NCBI GenBank assembly: GCA_934376955.1
Contig: CAKRPJ010000032.1
Location: forward strand, 1-25,986
Direction of reading: 5' to 3'
DNA length: 25,986 nt
DNA from: CAKRPJ01 sp934376955
GTDB lineage: Bacteria; Bacillota; Clostridia; Lachnospirales; Lachnospiraceae
This document shows positions 6,809 through 14,457 of the stretch, piece by piece. A program made the position numbers and the translations under genes. The notes below the pieces were generated by a model, which did not search any database, was not told where the DNA came from, and saw only the letters and a program-made list of their open reading frames with translations. Numbering within the stretch: the stretch's first letter is position 1; every line of letters starts with the position of its first letter.

Positions 6809-8050
6809 ATGAAAACAAACGAATGGAATACAGAAGGTAAAAATCTTGTGATCGGACAGTCCGGAGGACCGACCGCAGTAATAAATGCCAGCATTTATGG
6901 TGCGATAAAGGCATGGAACGAATCCGGACAAAGCGGACATATACTTGGAATGATAAACGGGATCGAAGGCTTCCTCTCTGACAAAATTCTGGATTTGTCC
7001 GCTTCTCTTTCCGAGGAGGATCTTGAGCTTCTCCGTCTGACACCGGCCGCTTATCTGGGTTCCTGCCGCTTTAAACTGCCGGAGGATCTGACTAACGCTA
7101 TATATCCTGCCATCTTCGATAATTTCCGTGAAATGAATATCGGATACTTCCTCTATGTCGGCGGAAATGATTCCATGGACACTGTCGATAAGCTGTCGCG
7201 CTATGCAGCTAATACCGGAAGCTGTGTCCGCTTCATCGGGATCCCGAAAACCATCGACAATGACCTCATGCTGACCGACCATACACCGGGCTTCGGAAGC
7301 GCTGCTAAATATGTGGCATCTACGGTCCGCGAGATCGTCCTCGACGCTTCTGTTTACCAGCAGCGCTCCGTAACGATCGTTGAGATCATGGGACGTCATG
7401 CCGGATGGCTCACTGCGGCCTCGAGACTTGCCCGCAAATATGAAGGGGACAACCCTCTCCTTATCTACGTTCCGGAGGTTCCCTTTGAACTGGAAAGCTT
7501 TTATCGTGACCTTGAAGAAGCTTTTAAAAAGACACCAAATGTCACTGTCTGTGTTTCCGAGGGTATCGCAGATGCCTCCGGTACCTTTATCTGTGAATAC
7601 TCTGATGCGGCCAAGCTGGATTCCTTTGGCCATAAGATGCTGACCGGCTGTGGTGAGATCTTAGAATCCTTTGTACGTGATAAATTCGGTGTAAAGGTCC
7701 GCTCCATTGAACTTAATGTAAATCAGCGCTGCAGCGGCATGACTGCCTCCGAAACGGATATCAATGAATCTGCGATGGCAGGAGCGGCTGGTGTCCATGC
7801 CGCCCTCTCCGGAGAAACCGGAAAAATGGTTGCATTTTTCCGTGAGGATGGCCCGGATTATAAGCTTACCTGTCGCCTCGAGGATGTAAAACAAATCAGC
7901 AATCAGGAAAAGAAATTCCCGCTTGAATGGATCTCGAAAGACAGTAATGACATTACAGAGGATTTTCTCCCCTATGTGACTCCTCTTATTCAGGGACAGC
8001 CGGAGCATATAATGGAAAACGGACTTCCAAAATATCTTTTCAGGAAATAA
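6809..8050 (+). CDS. pfp: PPi-dependent 6-phosphofructokinase
   Basis: A 413-residue cytoplasmic enzyme of the phosphofructokinase family, converting fructose 6-phosphate to fructose 1,6-bisphosphate in glycolysis. Motifs: GQSGGPTAVINAS (16-28) for phosphoryl donor binding, GGNDSMDT (118-125), PKTIDND (146-152) with the catalytic Asp, and MGRHAGW (194-200). In ATP-dependent enzymes the second motif is GGDGS; an Asp in the fourth position (GGNDS) and the Lys of PKTIDND are the known marks of PPi use. PPi-dependent enzymes are reversible and common in anaerobic Clostridia. The start is ATG at 6809 with GGAG eight bases upstream. It is monocistronic and convergent with the RraA-like gene, a shared hairpin lying between them. 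Confidence 0.92.
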   Translation: MKTNEWNTEGKNLVIGQSGGPTAVINASIYGAIKAWNESGQSGHILGMINGIEGFLSDKILDLSASLSEEDLELLRLTPAAYLGSCRFKLPEDLTNAIYPAIFDNFREMNIGYFLYVGGNDSMDTVDKLSRYAANTGSCVRFIGIPKTIDNDLMLTDHTPGFGSAAKYVASTVREIVLDASVYQQRSVTIVEIMGRHAGWLTAASRLARKYEGDNPLLIYVPEVPFELESFYRDLEEAFKKTPNVTVCVSEGIADASGTFICEYSDAAKLDSFGHKMLTGCGEILESFVRDKFGVKVRSIELNVNQRCSGMTASETDINESAMAGAAGVHAALSGETGKMVAFFREDGPDYKLTCRLEDVKQISNQEKKFPLEWISKDSNDITEDFLPYVTPLIQGQPEHIMENGLPKYLFRK

Positions 8051-8057
8051 ATACACA

Positions 8058-8092
8058 TTCCCCCGCTATAAGTGCGCAGGCACTAAGCGGGG
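8058..8092. terminator. Strong hairpin between convergent genes
   Basis: CCCCCGCT, an ATA bulge, AGTGC, a GCAG loop, GCACT, and AGCGGGGG form a stem of about 13 pairs. It sits between the ends of pfp (+) and the RraA-like gene (-), so it may terminate both, but neither side has a convincing T-run. It resembles the branch 1 apex of repeat copy C (AAGTGCGC...GCACTAAGCGG). Confidence 0.5.
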
Positions 8093-8128
8093 GAGACAGG
8101 GTATACTATATTAGTGAGGTATTGCTAT

Positions 8129-8818
8129 TTATTTATGAAATTCCGGAAGATCTAATTCACCGGTTCTGATCGCATTTAAAAGCTTCACAAGATCATGCTC
8201 CATAAGCGGGCCGACCGGACGCATGATCGGGGCTGTGGCTGTCTTAAATTGCTCTCGCATTACGCGTTCCTTAGCTGCCGATTCTTCCGCTTTGATGAGC
8301 TTTTCTTCATAATTGTCCGGCTCCATTACGATAACGCCGTCTGCATCACCGAATACGATATCGCCCGGATGGACAACGGCTCCGCCACAGTTAATATCTG
8401 TGTTAAATTCTCCGGAAATTCCCCAGACATTTGTTGTGGCAACAGAAATCCCATTGCAGAATACCGGAAAATCCATTTCCTCGATCCAGAGAGAATCTGT
8501 AGCTGGACCATCCAGAACAATGCCCGCAAGCCCTGCTGCCTTCGCATTTCTGGCAACCATCTCACCGACTGCTGCATACACCGGATCACCGCAGCGATCA
8601 ATAACAAGAACAGAGCCCTTTGGTGCTTCCTCGATCGCCTTATACATGGCACAGGAATCTTTTCCAAGAATTCTGACTGTATATGCCGGGCCGATCATTT
8701 TGCTGTGCTTATTGATCGGTTTGATCTGAGGCTTCATAAAACGTACTCCTACAAAATGTCCGTAAGTTGCCGGATCGGTTTGCATAAACCGATCAATGAT
8801 TTCCTTTGTCCATTCCAT
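8129..8818 (-). CDS. RraA-like family protein (possible aldolase/decarboxylase)
   Basis: A 229-residue protein of the RraA/HMG-aldolase-like fold. The core GDPVYAAVGEMVARNAKAAG followed by LAGIVLDGPATDS matches the family block around the metal-dependent active site (usually G..A..GE...A...G..G.V.DG..RD). The final Asp is kept but the usual Arg before it is Thr (ATD for RD), so classical 4-hydroxy-4-methyl-2-oxoglutarate aldolase activity is uncertain. Family members act as aldolases, oxaloacetate decarboxylases or non-catalytic RNase E regulators; the last is unlikely here. It is the final gene of the opp-hydrolase operon, 15 bases after the C-N hydrolase, which suggests it acts on a keto- or hydroxy-acid released by the upstream hydrolases. 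Start ATG at 8818, with AGGAGG 11 bases upstream. Confidence 0.8.
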   Translation of the reverse strand: MEWTKEIIDRFMQTDPATYGHFVGVRFMKPQIKPINKHSKMIGPAYTVRILGKDSCAMYKAIEEAPKGSVLVIDRCGDPVYAAVGEMVARNAKAAGLAGIVLDGPATDSLWIEEMDFPVFCNGISVATTNVWGISGEFNTDINCGGAVVHPGDIVFGDADGVIVMEPDNYEEKLIKAEESAAKERVMREQFKTATAPIMRPVGPLMEHDLVKLLNAIRTGELDLPEFHK

Positions 8819-8833
8819 GATCTTCTATTCCTC

Positions 8834-9661
8834 CTATTTCTTTATTACATCGTATACATCATCTCTGCGATTCTTTAAGCAGGGGATATTTGCACGTACC
8901 TTATCAAGATAATCAAGATCGATCTCTGCCATGGTAACGCCTGCTGTTTCTTTTGCCCGGGCGATCACGGTTCCCCACGGATCAGCAACCATACTGGAAC
9001 CAAAGGAAAGGGATACGCCGCGTTTCTTTCCGATCTGGCCCGGTGCGACCATATAGCAGGTGTTTTCGATCGCACGTGTACGGATTATGGTTTCCCAGTG
9101 ATCCTTTCCCGTCTGCATCTGGAAGTTTGCAGGTGCAAAGATCACCTGGCATCCGTTTATCGCCATATAACGATATAACTCCGGGAATCTGATGTCATAG
9201 CAGATGGAAAATCCCAGTTTTCCAAGCTCAGTATCCAGCATCACGATATCCTTGCCGATCTGCATGCGATCGGATTCTCTTGTTTCTGTACCATCCGCAA
9301 GTGTAATATCAAATGCATGGAGCTTGCGGTATCTGGCAACTTCTTCTCCTTCCGGATTTAAAAGAACAGTCGTATTATATTTCTTTTCTCCATCGGGATT
9401 TACTTCACTGATGGAACCGCAATGGATCCAGATATGATGCTCCTTTGCCTTTTTTGCCATCAGGCTGATCGTCGGGCCGCCCGGGATCTCCTCCGGATCA
9501 CGCGGATCATTCCCGATATAATTAAACACTTCCGGAAAAGCAACCAGCTTTGCTCCCTTTGCAGCCGCCTCATCAATAAAACGGCACGCTGCTTCCATAT
9601 TCTCCTCATAATTGTCACGCGTATCCATCTGAATAACACCGATCATATATTTTCTAAGCAT
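8834..9661 (-). CDS. Carbon-nitrogen hydrolase (nitrilase superfamily amidase)
   Basis: A 275-residue cytoplasmic enzyme with the Glu-Lys-Cys triad of the nitrilase superfamily: Glu44 in LVAFPEVFNY, Lys113 in ARYRKLHAFDI and Cys154 in LGFSICYDIRFPELYR. The sequence around Cys and the GGPTISLM/IHCGSISE pattern resemble the Nit/omega-amidase branch, which hydrolyses small linear amides, more than true nitrilases. Length is normal. The start is ATG at 9661 with a GGACGG-type SD; the in-frame ATG five codons later lacks one. It lies between a creatininase-family gene and an RraA-like gene, so its likely substrate is an amide or carbamoyl acid made by the creatininase-like enzyme. Specificity cannot be read from sequence. 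Confidence 0.88.
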   Translation of the reverse strand: MLRKYMIGVIQMDTRDNYEENMEAACRFIDEAAAKGAKLVAFPEVFNYIGNDPRDPEEIPGGPTISLMAKKAKEHHIWIHCGSISEVNPDGEKKYNTTVLLNPEGEEVARYRKLHAFDITLADGTETRESDRMQIGKDIVMLDTELGKLGFSICYDIRFPELYRYMAINGCQVIFAPANFQMQTGKDHWETIIRTRAIENTCYMVAPGQIGKKRGVSLSFGSSMVADPWGTVIARAKETAGVTMAEIDLDYLDKVRANIPCLKNRRDDVYDVIKK

Positions 9662-9696
9662 ATTTTTATCCGTCCTTTTCTTTGATTATTTTAAGA

Positions 9697-10434
9697 TCAG
9701 CCCCACACCTTATTCATGTACTCTACAATACGGTCAACACAAATGTTGAATATCTTTTCACCTTTTTCTGCTGTTCCCACCGTTGCATCACCAACTGTCG
9801 CATTCGGCGTTTTATCATGCATCGGAGAATAAGATAAAACATCCGGAAAATCATTTGCAATCGGAGGAACGCAGACGGCCTTATCCATGTCCACAAGCTC
9901 CGGGCACAAATGAAGCATTACAGATGTACCGCATTCGCTGGCATGTGCATGGCACATACGTCCCTGATGGGTAAATACTCCCTCATCGTGCAGCTGGGTA
10001 AAACGCCACCAGTCTATCTGTGCAAACCGGATCCCTCTTTGCAGCTGATATTTGATCCCTACAGACTGGATCGGAGCTACGCTTCCTGCATGACCGGATA
10101 TAAACATGAAATTCTCAAATCCATAATCGATCAGCTGCGCCGTCAGTTCATCCATCCATGCCTCAAATAACTGCTTGCTCATGGAAATAGTTCCGACAAA
10201 ATCTTTAAGACTTGATGAATCCGAAACCTGCGTCATCGGGGCGATCACCGCTCCGGTACGCTTAGCGACTTCCTCTGCAACTGCCTCTGCCGCAAAGCCG
10301 TCACTGCCCATAGGCAGATGAGGCCCGTATATTTCGCAGGCTCCTGTAGGAATGATCACCGTTTTTGTTTCCTTTCTGCGTTCGTCAAACTCGACCCAGC
10401 TCATCTCACGGATCCAGTATTTTTTATTTGACAT
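9697..10434 (-). CDS. Creatininase-family hydrolase
   Basis: A 245-residue metal-dependent amidohydrolase-like protein. Conserved positions: GACEIYGPHLPMGSDGFAAE (31-50), giving Glu34, His39 and Asp45 as metal ligands; SGHAGS (113-118) where the family usually has NGHGGN; and HASECGTSVML with Glu167. The metal site therefore looks intact, but the second block is atypical. The family includes creatinine amidohydrolase, FAPy deformylases, a keto-inositol hydrolase and mycofactocin peptidase MftE, so the fold does not give a substrate. AGGAGG lies seven bases before the ATG at 10434. It follows oppF by 63 bases containing repeat copy E and precedes the C-N hydrolase, suggesting ring opening or amide cleavage of an imported compound. 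Confidence 0.87.
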   Translation of the reverse strand: MSNKKYWIREMSWVEFDERRKETKTVIIPTGACEIYGPHLPMGSDGFAAEAVAEEVAKRTGAVIAPMTQVSDSSSLKDFVGTISMSKQLFEAWMDELTAQLIDYGFENFMFISGHAGSVAPIQSVGIKYQLQRGIRFAQIDWWRFTQLHDEGVFTHQGRMCHAHASECGTSVMLHLCPELVDMDKAVCVPPIANDFPDVLSYSPMHDKTPNATVGDATVGTAEKGEKIFNICVDRIVEYMNKVWG

Positions 10435-10463
10435 TTCACATACCTCCTGATTTGATTAAAATA

Positions 10464-10503
10464 AAGTCAAACGGATCTTCGTAATCCGCTTTGCTGCTTA
10501 CTC
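10464..10503 (-). repeat. Structured repeat, copy E (tail only, diverged)
   Basis: Minus-strand GAGTAAGCAGCAAAGCGGAT then TACGAAGATCCGTTTGAC matches the conserved tail of copies B-D with several changes (for example GAGCAAGTAGC becomes GAGTAAGCAGC). The hairpin is kept as AAGCGGAT/ATCCGTTT with one G-T pair. The GAGTAA provides the last codon and stop of oppF. Confidence 0.65.
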
Positions 10504-11463
10504 AAGGCCATTGATCTTTCTGGCATGGTGACATGCAACAAAATGTCCGGGGCAGATTTCTTCCGCCACAGGAGTTTTATGGAAGCAGAGCTCGTCTGCA
10601 TAGGGGCATCTCTTTGCAAATCGGCACTCATCCCCCGGATTGATCGGGGATGTGATCTCACCCTTTATCAGCTTACGCTCCTTCTTCGCCCTTACCTGTG
10701 GGATCGGAACGGCATCCAGAAGTGCCTTTGTATACGGGTGGAACCGATGATGGAAAATCTCCTCAGAATCACAGAACTCAACCATCATTCCCAGATACAT
10801 GACCATAATATCGTCGGAAATATGACGGACTACCGACATATCATGGGTGATAAACATATAGGTAAGCTGGTGTTCCTCCTGAAGATCCTGCATCAGATTG
10901 ATGATCTGCGCCTGAATAGAAACATCCAATGCCGATACCGGCTCATCACATACGATAAATTTAGGCTCTAATGCCAGAGCACGGGCAATGCCGATACGCT
11001 GTCTTCTTCCTCCGTCCAGCTCGTGAGGATATGAATTATAAAGACGCTGTGCCAATCCCACCGTATCCATAAGCTTTGCGACCCTATCCTCCAGCTCTTT
11101 TTTTCCGGAGCATTTCTTATATATAAGAAGCGGTTCGGCGATCAGCTGACTTACTGACATTCTGGGATTCAAAGACGAAAATGGATCCTGAAAGATCATC
11201 TGCATATCTTCACGCAGATTTTTTAACTGGCTTTTTGTAACGGTACTGATGTCCTTACCTTCAAACCAGATCTCGCCGTCCGTTTTTTCATGCAGATGGA
11301 TCACAGTACGTCCAAGAGTGGATTTACCACAGCCGGACTCTCCCACAACCCCCAGCGTTTTTCCTTTTTCAATAGAAAAGCTAACATCATCTACCGCATG
11401 AAGGAATCCGCGGTTTGTCTTAAAATATTTTTTCAGATTTTTAACTTCGATCAGTTTTTCCAT
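10498..11463 (-). CDS. oppF: Oligopeptide/dipeptide ABC transporter ATP-binding protein (OppF type)
   Basis: A 321-residue cytoplasmic ATPase. Walker A is GESGCGKST, Walker B FIVCDEPVSALD, H-loop FITHDM; the ABC signature reads ELDGGRRQRIGIARAL, so LSGG is LDGG. The C-terminal region (INPGDECRFAKRCPYADELC, about 268-290) is the Opp/Dpp extension with four Cys that in family members may bind an iron-sulfur cluster. It pairs with OppD, whose gene ends five bases upstream. The last codon and stop (GAG TAA) lie in repeat copy E, so the original C-terminus may have been altered; the length is still typical. Confidence 0.92.
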   Translation of the reverse strand: MEKLIEVKNLKKYFKTNRGFLHAVDDVSFSIEKGKTLGVVGESGCGKSTLGRTVIHLHEKTDGEIWFEGKDISTVTKSQLKNLREDMQMIFQDPFSSLNPRMSVSQLIAEPLLIYKKCSGKKELEDRVAKLMDTVGLAQRLYNSYPHELDGGRRQRIGIARALALEPKFIVCDEPVSALDVSIQAQIINLMQDLQEEHQLTYMFITHDMSVVRHISDDIMVMYLGMMVEFCDSEEIFHHRFHPYTKALLDAVPIPQVRAKKERKLIKGEITSPINPGDECRFAKRCPYADELCFHKTPVAEEICPGHFVACHHARKINGLE

Positions 11464-11468
11464 TCTGT

Positions 11469-12440
11469 TTACCGTCCTTCCTTTTCATACAGCAGACACC
11501 GGACAGTATGGCCGGGCTCAATTTCGATCGCCTGCGGCTGTTTCTTGTGACAGATCTCCGTTGCATGCGGGCATCTGTCTGCAAATGCACATCCTTCCGG
11601 CAGGTTGCTGGGATCCGGCATTAATCCCTTGATCGGATTCAGACGATGAGATTTTTTACTGAAGTCCGGAATAGAACCAAACAGACCGTTCGTATAAGGA
11701 TGCTTCGGATTATTATAGATATGCTCCAGCGTACCGTACTCCACTATGCGCCCGGCATAAACGATTGCCACCTTATCACAAACTTCAGCAACAACGCCCA
11801 GATCATGGGTAATAAGAAGCAGGGAGGTATTGAACTTTTTCTTTAAGTTATCGATCAGATCCAAAACCTGAGCCTGAATGGTAACATCAAGTGCTGTTGT
11901 CGGTTCATCTGCGATCAGCAGGTTTGGATTACATGCCAGTGCGATCGCAATGACGATACGCTGCTTCATACCGCCGGAAAACTGATGCGGATACTCATTA
12001 TATCGTCCGCCCTCGATTCCAACCATCTCCATCATATCCATGGCACGTCTTAATGCCTCTGCCTTGGAAACCTTCTGATGAAGCTGAATAACCTCCATGA
12101 TCTGATCACCTACAGTAAGCACCGGGTTCAGGGCCGTCATGGGATCCTGGAAGATCATGGATATCTCGTGTCCACGAATTTTTCGCATTTCGGAATCCGA
12201 CATTTTCAGCAGATTTTTTCCTTTGTAAAGGATCTCACCGCCTATGATCTTCCCGGGCGGGTTCGGAACAAGCCCCAGAATCCCCATCGCTGTCGTTGTC
12301 TTTCCGGCTCCGGTCTCGCCTACAAGCCCCAGAGATTCTCCTTCTTCCAGAGAGATCGAGATATCGTTTACCGCTTTGACTACTTCATCATCTGTAATAT
12401 AGTGTATCGTAAGATCCTTAATTTCAAGAATATTGCTCAT
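11469..12440 (-). CDS. oppD: Oligopeptide/dipeptide ABC transporter ATP-binding protein (OppD type)
   Basis: A 323-residue ATPase with Walker A GETGAGKTT, signature FSGGMKQRIVIAIAL, Walker B LLIADEPTTALD and H-loop LITHDLG. The C-terminal Opp/Dpp extension (EGCAFADRCPHATEICHKKQP) carries the family's Cys cluster. It follows oppC by 11 bases with GGAGGGGC before the ATG at 12440. Together with OppF it should power the OppB/OppC channel. The canonical signature here contrasts with LDGG in OppF. Confidence 0.94.
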   Translation of the reverse strand: MSNILEIKDLTIHYITDDEVVKAVNDISISLEEGESLGLVGETGAGKTTTAMGILGLVPNPPGKIIGGEILYKGKNLLKMSDSEMRKIRGHEISMIFQDPMTALNPVLTVGDQIMEVIQLHQKVSKAEALRRAMDMMEMVGIEGGRYNEYPHQFSGGMKQRIVIAIALACNPNLLIADEPTTALDVTIQAQVLDLIDNLKKKFNTSLLLITHDLGVVAEVCDKVAIVYAGRIVEYGTLEHIYNNPKHPYTNGLFGSIPDFSKKSHRLNPIKGLMPDPSNLPEGCAFADRCPHATEICHKKQPQAIEIEPGHTVRCLLYEKEGR

Positions 12441-12451
12441 CTTGCCCCTCC

Positions 12452-13336
12452 TTAGTTCTTAAGCCTTGGATCCAGTGCATCACGCAGACCGTCACCAAAC
12501 AGGTTGAACGCAAAAACCGTAAGCATGATCGCAATTCCCGGGAATACAATCTGTAACGGATAATCTCTCATAATCGACCGTGCATTAGAGAGCATAGAGC
12601 CCCATTCCGGAGTAGGAGCCGGAACGCCAAGTCCTACAAAGCTTAAACCGGAAATATTTAAAATACTGCCTGCCAGACTGGTGGTAACCTGCACGATGAT
12701 CGGGGCAAGTGCATTTGGCAGCACATATTTCCACATGATCCTCCCGTCAGATGCTCCTGTTGCCCTTGCTGCTTCTACATATTCCGTATCCCGCACGGTG
12801 ATGACAGAGGAACGCGTCACTCGGGCAAATGCTGCTATATTTCCTAATGCAATCGCAAAAATAAGTACCGTTATGCTGTTTCCTAACGCTGCAACAATGG
12901 ATATGCCTAAAAGAAGGTTCGGTACGGCCATCAGGATATCAACGATCCTCATAAGGACGTTGTCAAGAACTCCGCTGAAATATCCGGCCAGCGTACCTAA
13001 GGTAACACCGATGGCACATGCTATTCCGACCGATGCAAGACCGATCGCCAGAGAGGTACGACATCCCCATACGATACGTGTATACATGTCTCGCCCCAGC
13101 TCATCTGTACCTAAAAAGTGCTGCGATGAAGGGGAAGCGTATCGGTTCGCCAGATCCTGAATGGTATAATCCGCGTTAGAAAGCTGAGCCGGGAACATGG
13201 CAAAAACCAAAAGGATCAGTATAATGATAAGGCCAAACACGGCAGTCTGGTTTTTCATAAAACGGCGCACGATTCCGCGAAACTGGCTTTTCTTTTTTCC
13301 ACGGACGGCTGAGGTAGTCTTATTCTTATCTGCCAT
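12452..13336 (-). CDS. oppC: Oligopeptide/dipeptide ABC transporter permease (OppC type)
   Basis: About 294 residues from the chosen start. The frame is open from 13357, but GGAGGAG lies just before ATG 13336 (MADKNKTT), two bases after the oppB stop, so 13336 is preferred. It has an N-terminal basic cytoplasmic region, a first membrane segment (FGLIIILILLVFAMF), the family's extracellular HFLGTDELGRDMYTRIVWGCR block, and the EAA loop EAARATGASDGRIMWKYVLP that contacts the ATPases. Six membrane segments fit the OppC/DppC family. It forms the heterodimeric channel with OppB. Confidence 0.93.
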   Translation of the reverse strand: MADKNKTTSAVRGKKKSQFRGIVRRFMKNQTAVFGLIIILILLVFAMFPAQLSNADYTIQDLANRYASPSSQHFLGTDELGRDMYTRIVWGCRTSLAIGLASVGIACAIGVTLGTLAGYFSGVLDNVLMRIVDILMAVPNLLLGISIVAALGNSITVLIFAIALGNIAAFARVTRSSVITVRDTEYVEAARATGASDGRIMWKYVLPNALAPIIVQVTTSLAGSILNISGLSFVGLGVPAPTPEWGSMLSNARSIMRDYPLQIVFPGIAIMLTVFAFNLFGDGLRDALDPRLKN

Positions 13337-13337
13337 A

Positions 13338-14315
13338 TTACTTCTCCTCCGTTTCATTTGATTTTACAGCGGCCTTTTTTGCTCTTGGCTTTACATACTG
13401 TGAGCGGATACGCGGATCAACATACGCATATAAAACGTCAATGAGCAGATTACAAAGAGCCATAGCCAGTGCGATCACCAGAATACCACCCTGAACAAGT
13501 GGGGCATTTTTTACCTTGATTCCGTCAATGATCAGGTTTCCAAGACCAGGGATCGAGAAAACGATCTCAGTGATGGCTGAACCGCCTAAAAGACGTCCAA
13601 AGTTAACGCCGATCAGAGTCATGACCGGAATGATCGCATTTCTTAAAGCATGCTTTGTGATAATTACAAAATTTGTCTGGCCTTTCGCCTTTGCTGTAGT
13701 GATATAGTCCTGACGGATCGCCTCAAGCATACTGGAACGCATCATACGCATTACGGTAGCCGCCGAATGGGTACCGATTGTAAAGGACGGGAGGATCCAG
13801 TGTTTCCACGTACTGAAGCCGGATGCCGGCAGCAGTGCCAAATGGACGGAAAACAGTATGATAAGCATCAGACCTTCCCAGAAGGTCGGAACCGATACCC
13901 CAAGCATTGCGATCATTCTGGTGAGATGATCCATTATGGAATATTGCTTTACCGCAGATATAATACCGATCGTAATTCCGATCACGATCGACCACAGGGT
14001 ACTGAGCAATGCGAGCTTGAAGGTTGTCGGAAAACGTTTGAAGATTTCTGTAGCTACCGGCTGCTTTGTTGTATAAGAGATACCAAGATCCCCCTGTAAA
14101 GCATCCTTAACATAATTAACATATTGGATCAGGAATGGTTCATTCAGACCATTTTCCTCTCTGAAGGCTTCTTTATCTTCCTCTGTTGCCATATCGCCTA
14201 AAATATAATCTTCCGCACTGCCGGGGGAGAAGTACATCATGCTGAATACGAGAAGTACAACGCCAAGCAGAACAGGGACAAGCATCAGAATTCTTTTTCC
14301 GATGTATTTAATCAT
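13338..14315 (-). CDS. oppB: Oligopeptide/dipeptide ABC transporter permease (OppB type)
   Basis: A 325-residue inner membrane protein. The first segment (ILMLVPVLLGVVLLVFSMMYF) is followed by the external NGLNEPFLIQYVNYV block typical of OppB/DppB. The EAA loop is YITTAKAKGQTNFVIITKHALRN, and the membrane-spanning core includes IPVMTLIGVNFGRLLGGSAI. The C-terminus is basic and cytoplasmic (DPRIRSQYVKPRAKKA). GAGGTG precedes the ATG at 14315. It is separated from oppA by 142 bases holding a terminator-like hairpin, which should lower permease expression relative to the binding protein. Confidence 0.94.
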   Translation of the reverse strand: MIKYIGKRILMLVPVLLGVVLLVFSMMYFSPGSAEDYILGDMATEEDKEAFREENGLNEPFLIQYVNYVKDALQGDLGISYTTKQPVATEIFKRFPTTFKLALLSTLWSIVIGITIGIISAVKQYSIMDHLTRMIAMLGVSVPTFWEGLMLIILFSVHLALLPASGFSTWKHWILPSFTIGTHSAATVMRMMRSSMLEAIRQDYITTAKAKGQTNFVIITKHALRNAIIPVMTLIGVNFGRLLGGSAITEIVFSIPGLGNLIIDGIKVKNAPLVQGGILVIALAMALCNLLIDVLYAYVDPRIRSQYVKPRAKKAAVKSNETEEK

Positions 14316-14336
14316 GCAAACACCTCATCTTAGCAG

Positions 14337-14429
14337 AGCCTCAAAAAACGCGGCTAAGGTCACTTTCTGCGCCCCAGCCGCGTAACTTATGAAAAGTTGT
14401 TACCTTTCCTTTTAATTTTTCTTGAGGCT
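14337..14429 (-). terminator. Terminator-like attenuator between oppA and oppB, inside a long-range stem
   Basis: On the minus strand ACGCGGCT (14383-14376) pairs with AGCCGCGT (14355-14348), followed by six T: an intrinsic terminator. In addition AGCCTCAA (14429-14422) plus five A upstream can pair with TTTTT and TTGAGGCT (14344-14337) downstream, closing the whole region and drawing in the T-run. A smaller GTAAC/GTTAC hairpin lies between. It probably lets a fraction of transcripts through, favouring oppA. Confidence 0.7.
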
Positions 14430-14457
14430 AATATTCACGATTCCTATTGATCAATGC

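Noticed and set aside
6746..7633. A 295-codon minus-strand open frame opposite the phosphofructokinase gene
   Set aside because: It is antisense to a clear enzyme gene, has no recognisable domain and no ribosome site; explained by codon bias of the real gene.
13336..13357. ATG at 13357 as the oppC start
   Set aside because: It lies inside oppB without a ribosome site, while GGAGGAG directly serves ATG 13336.
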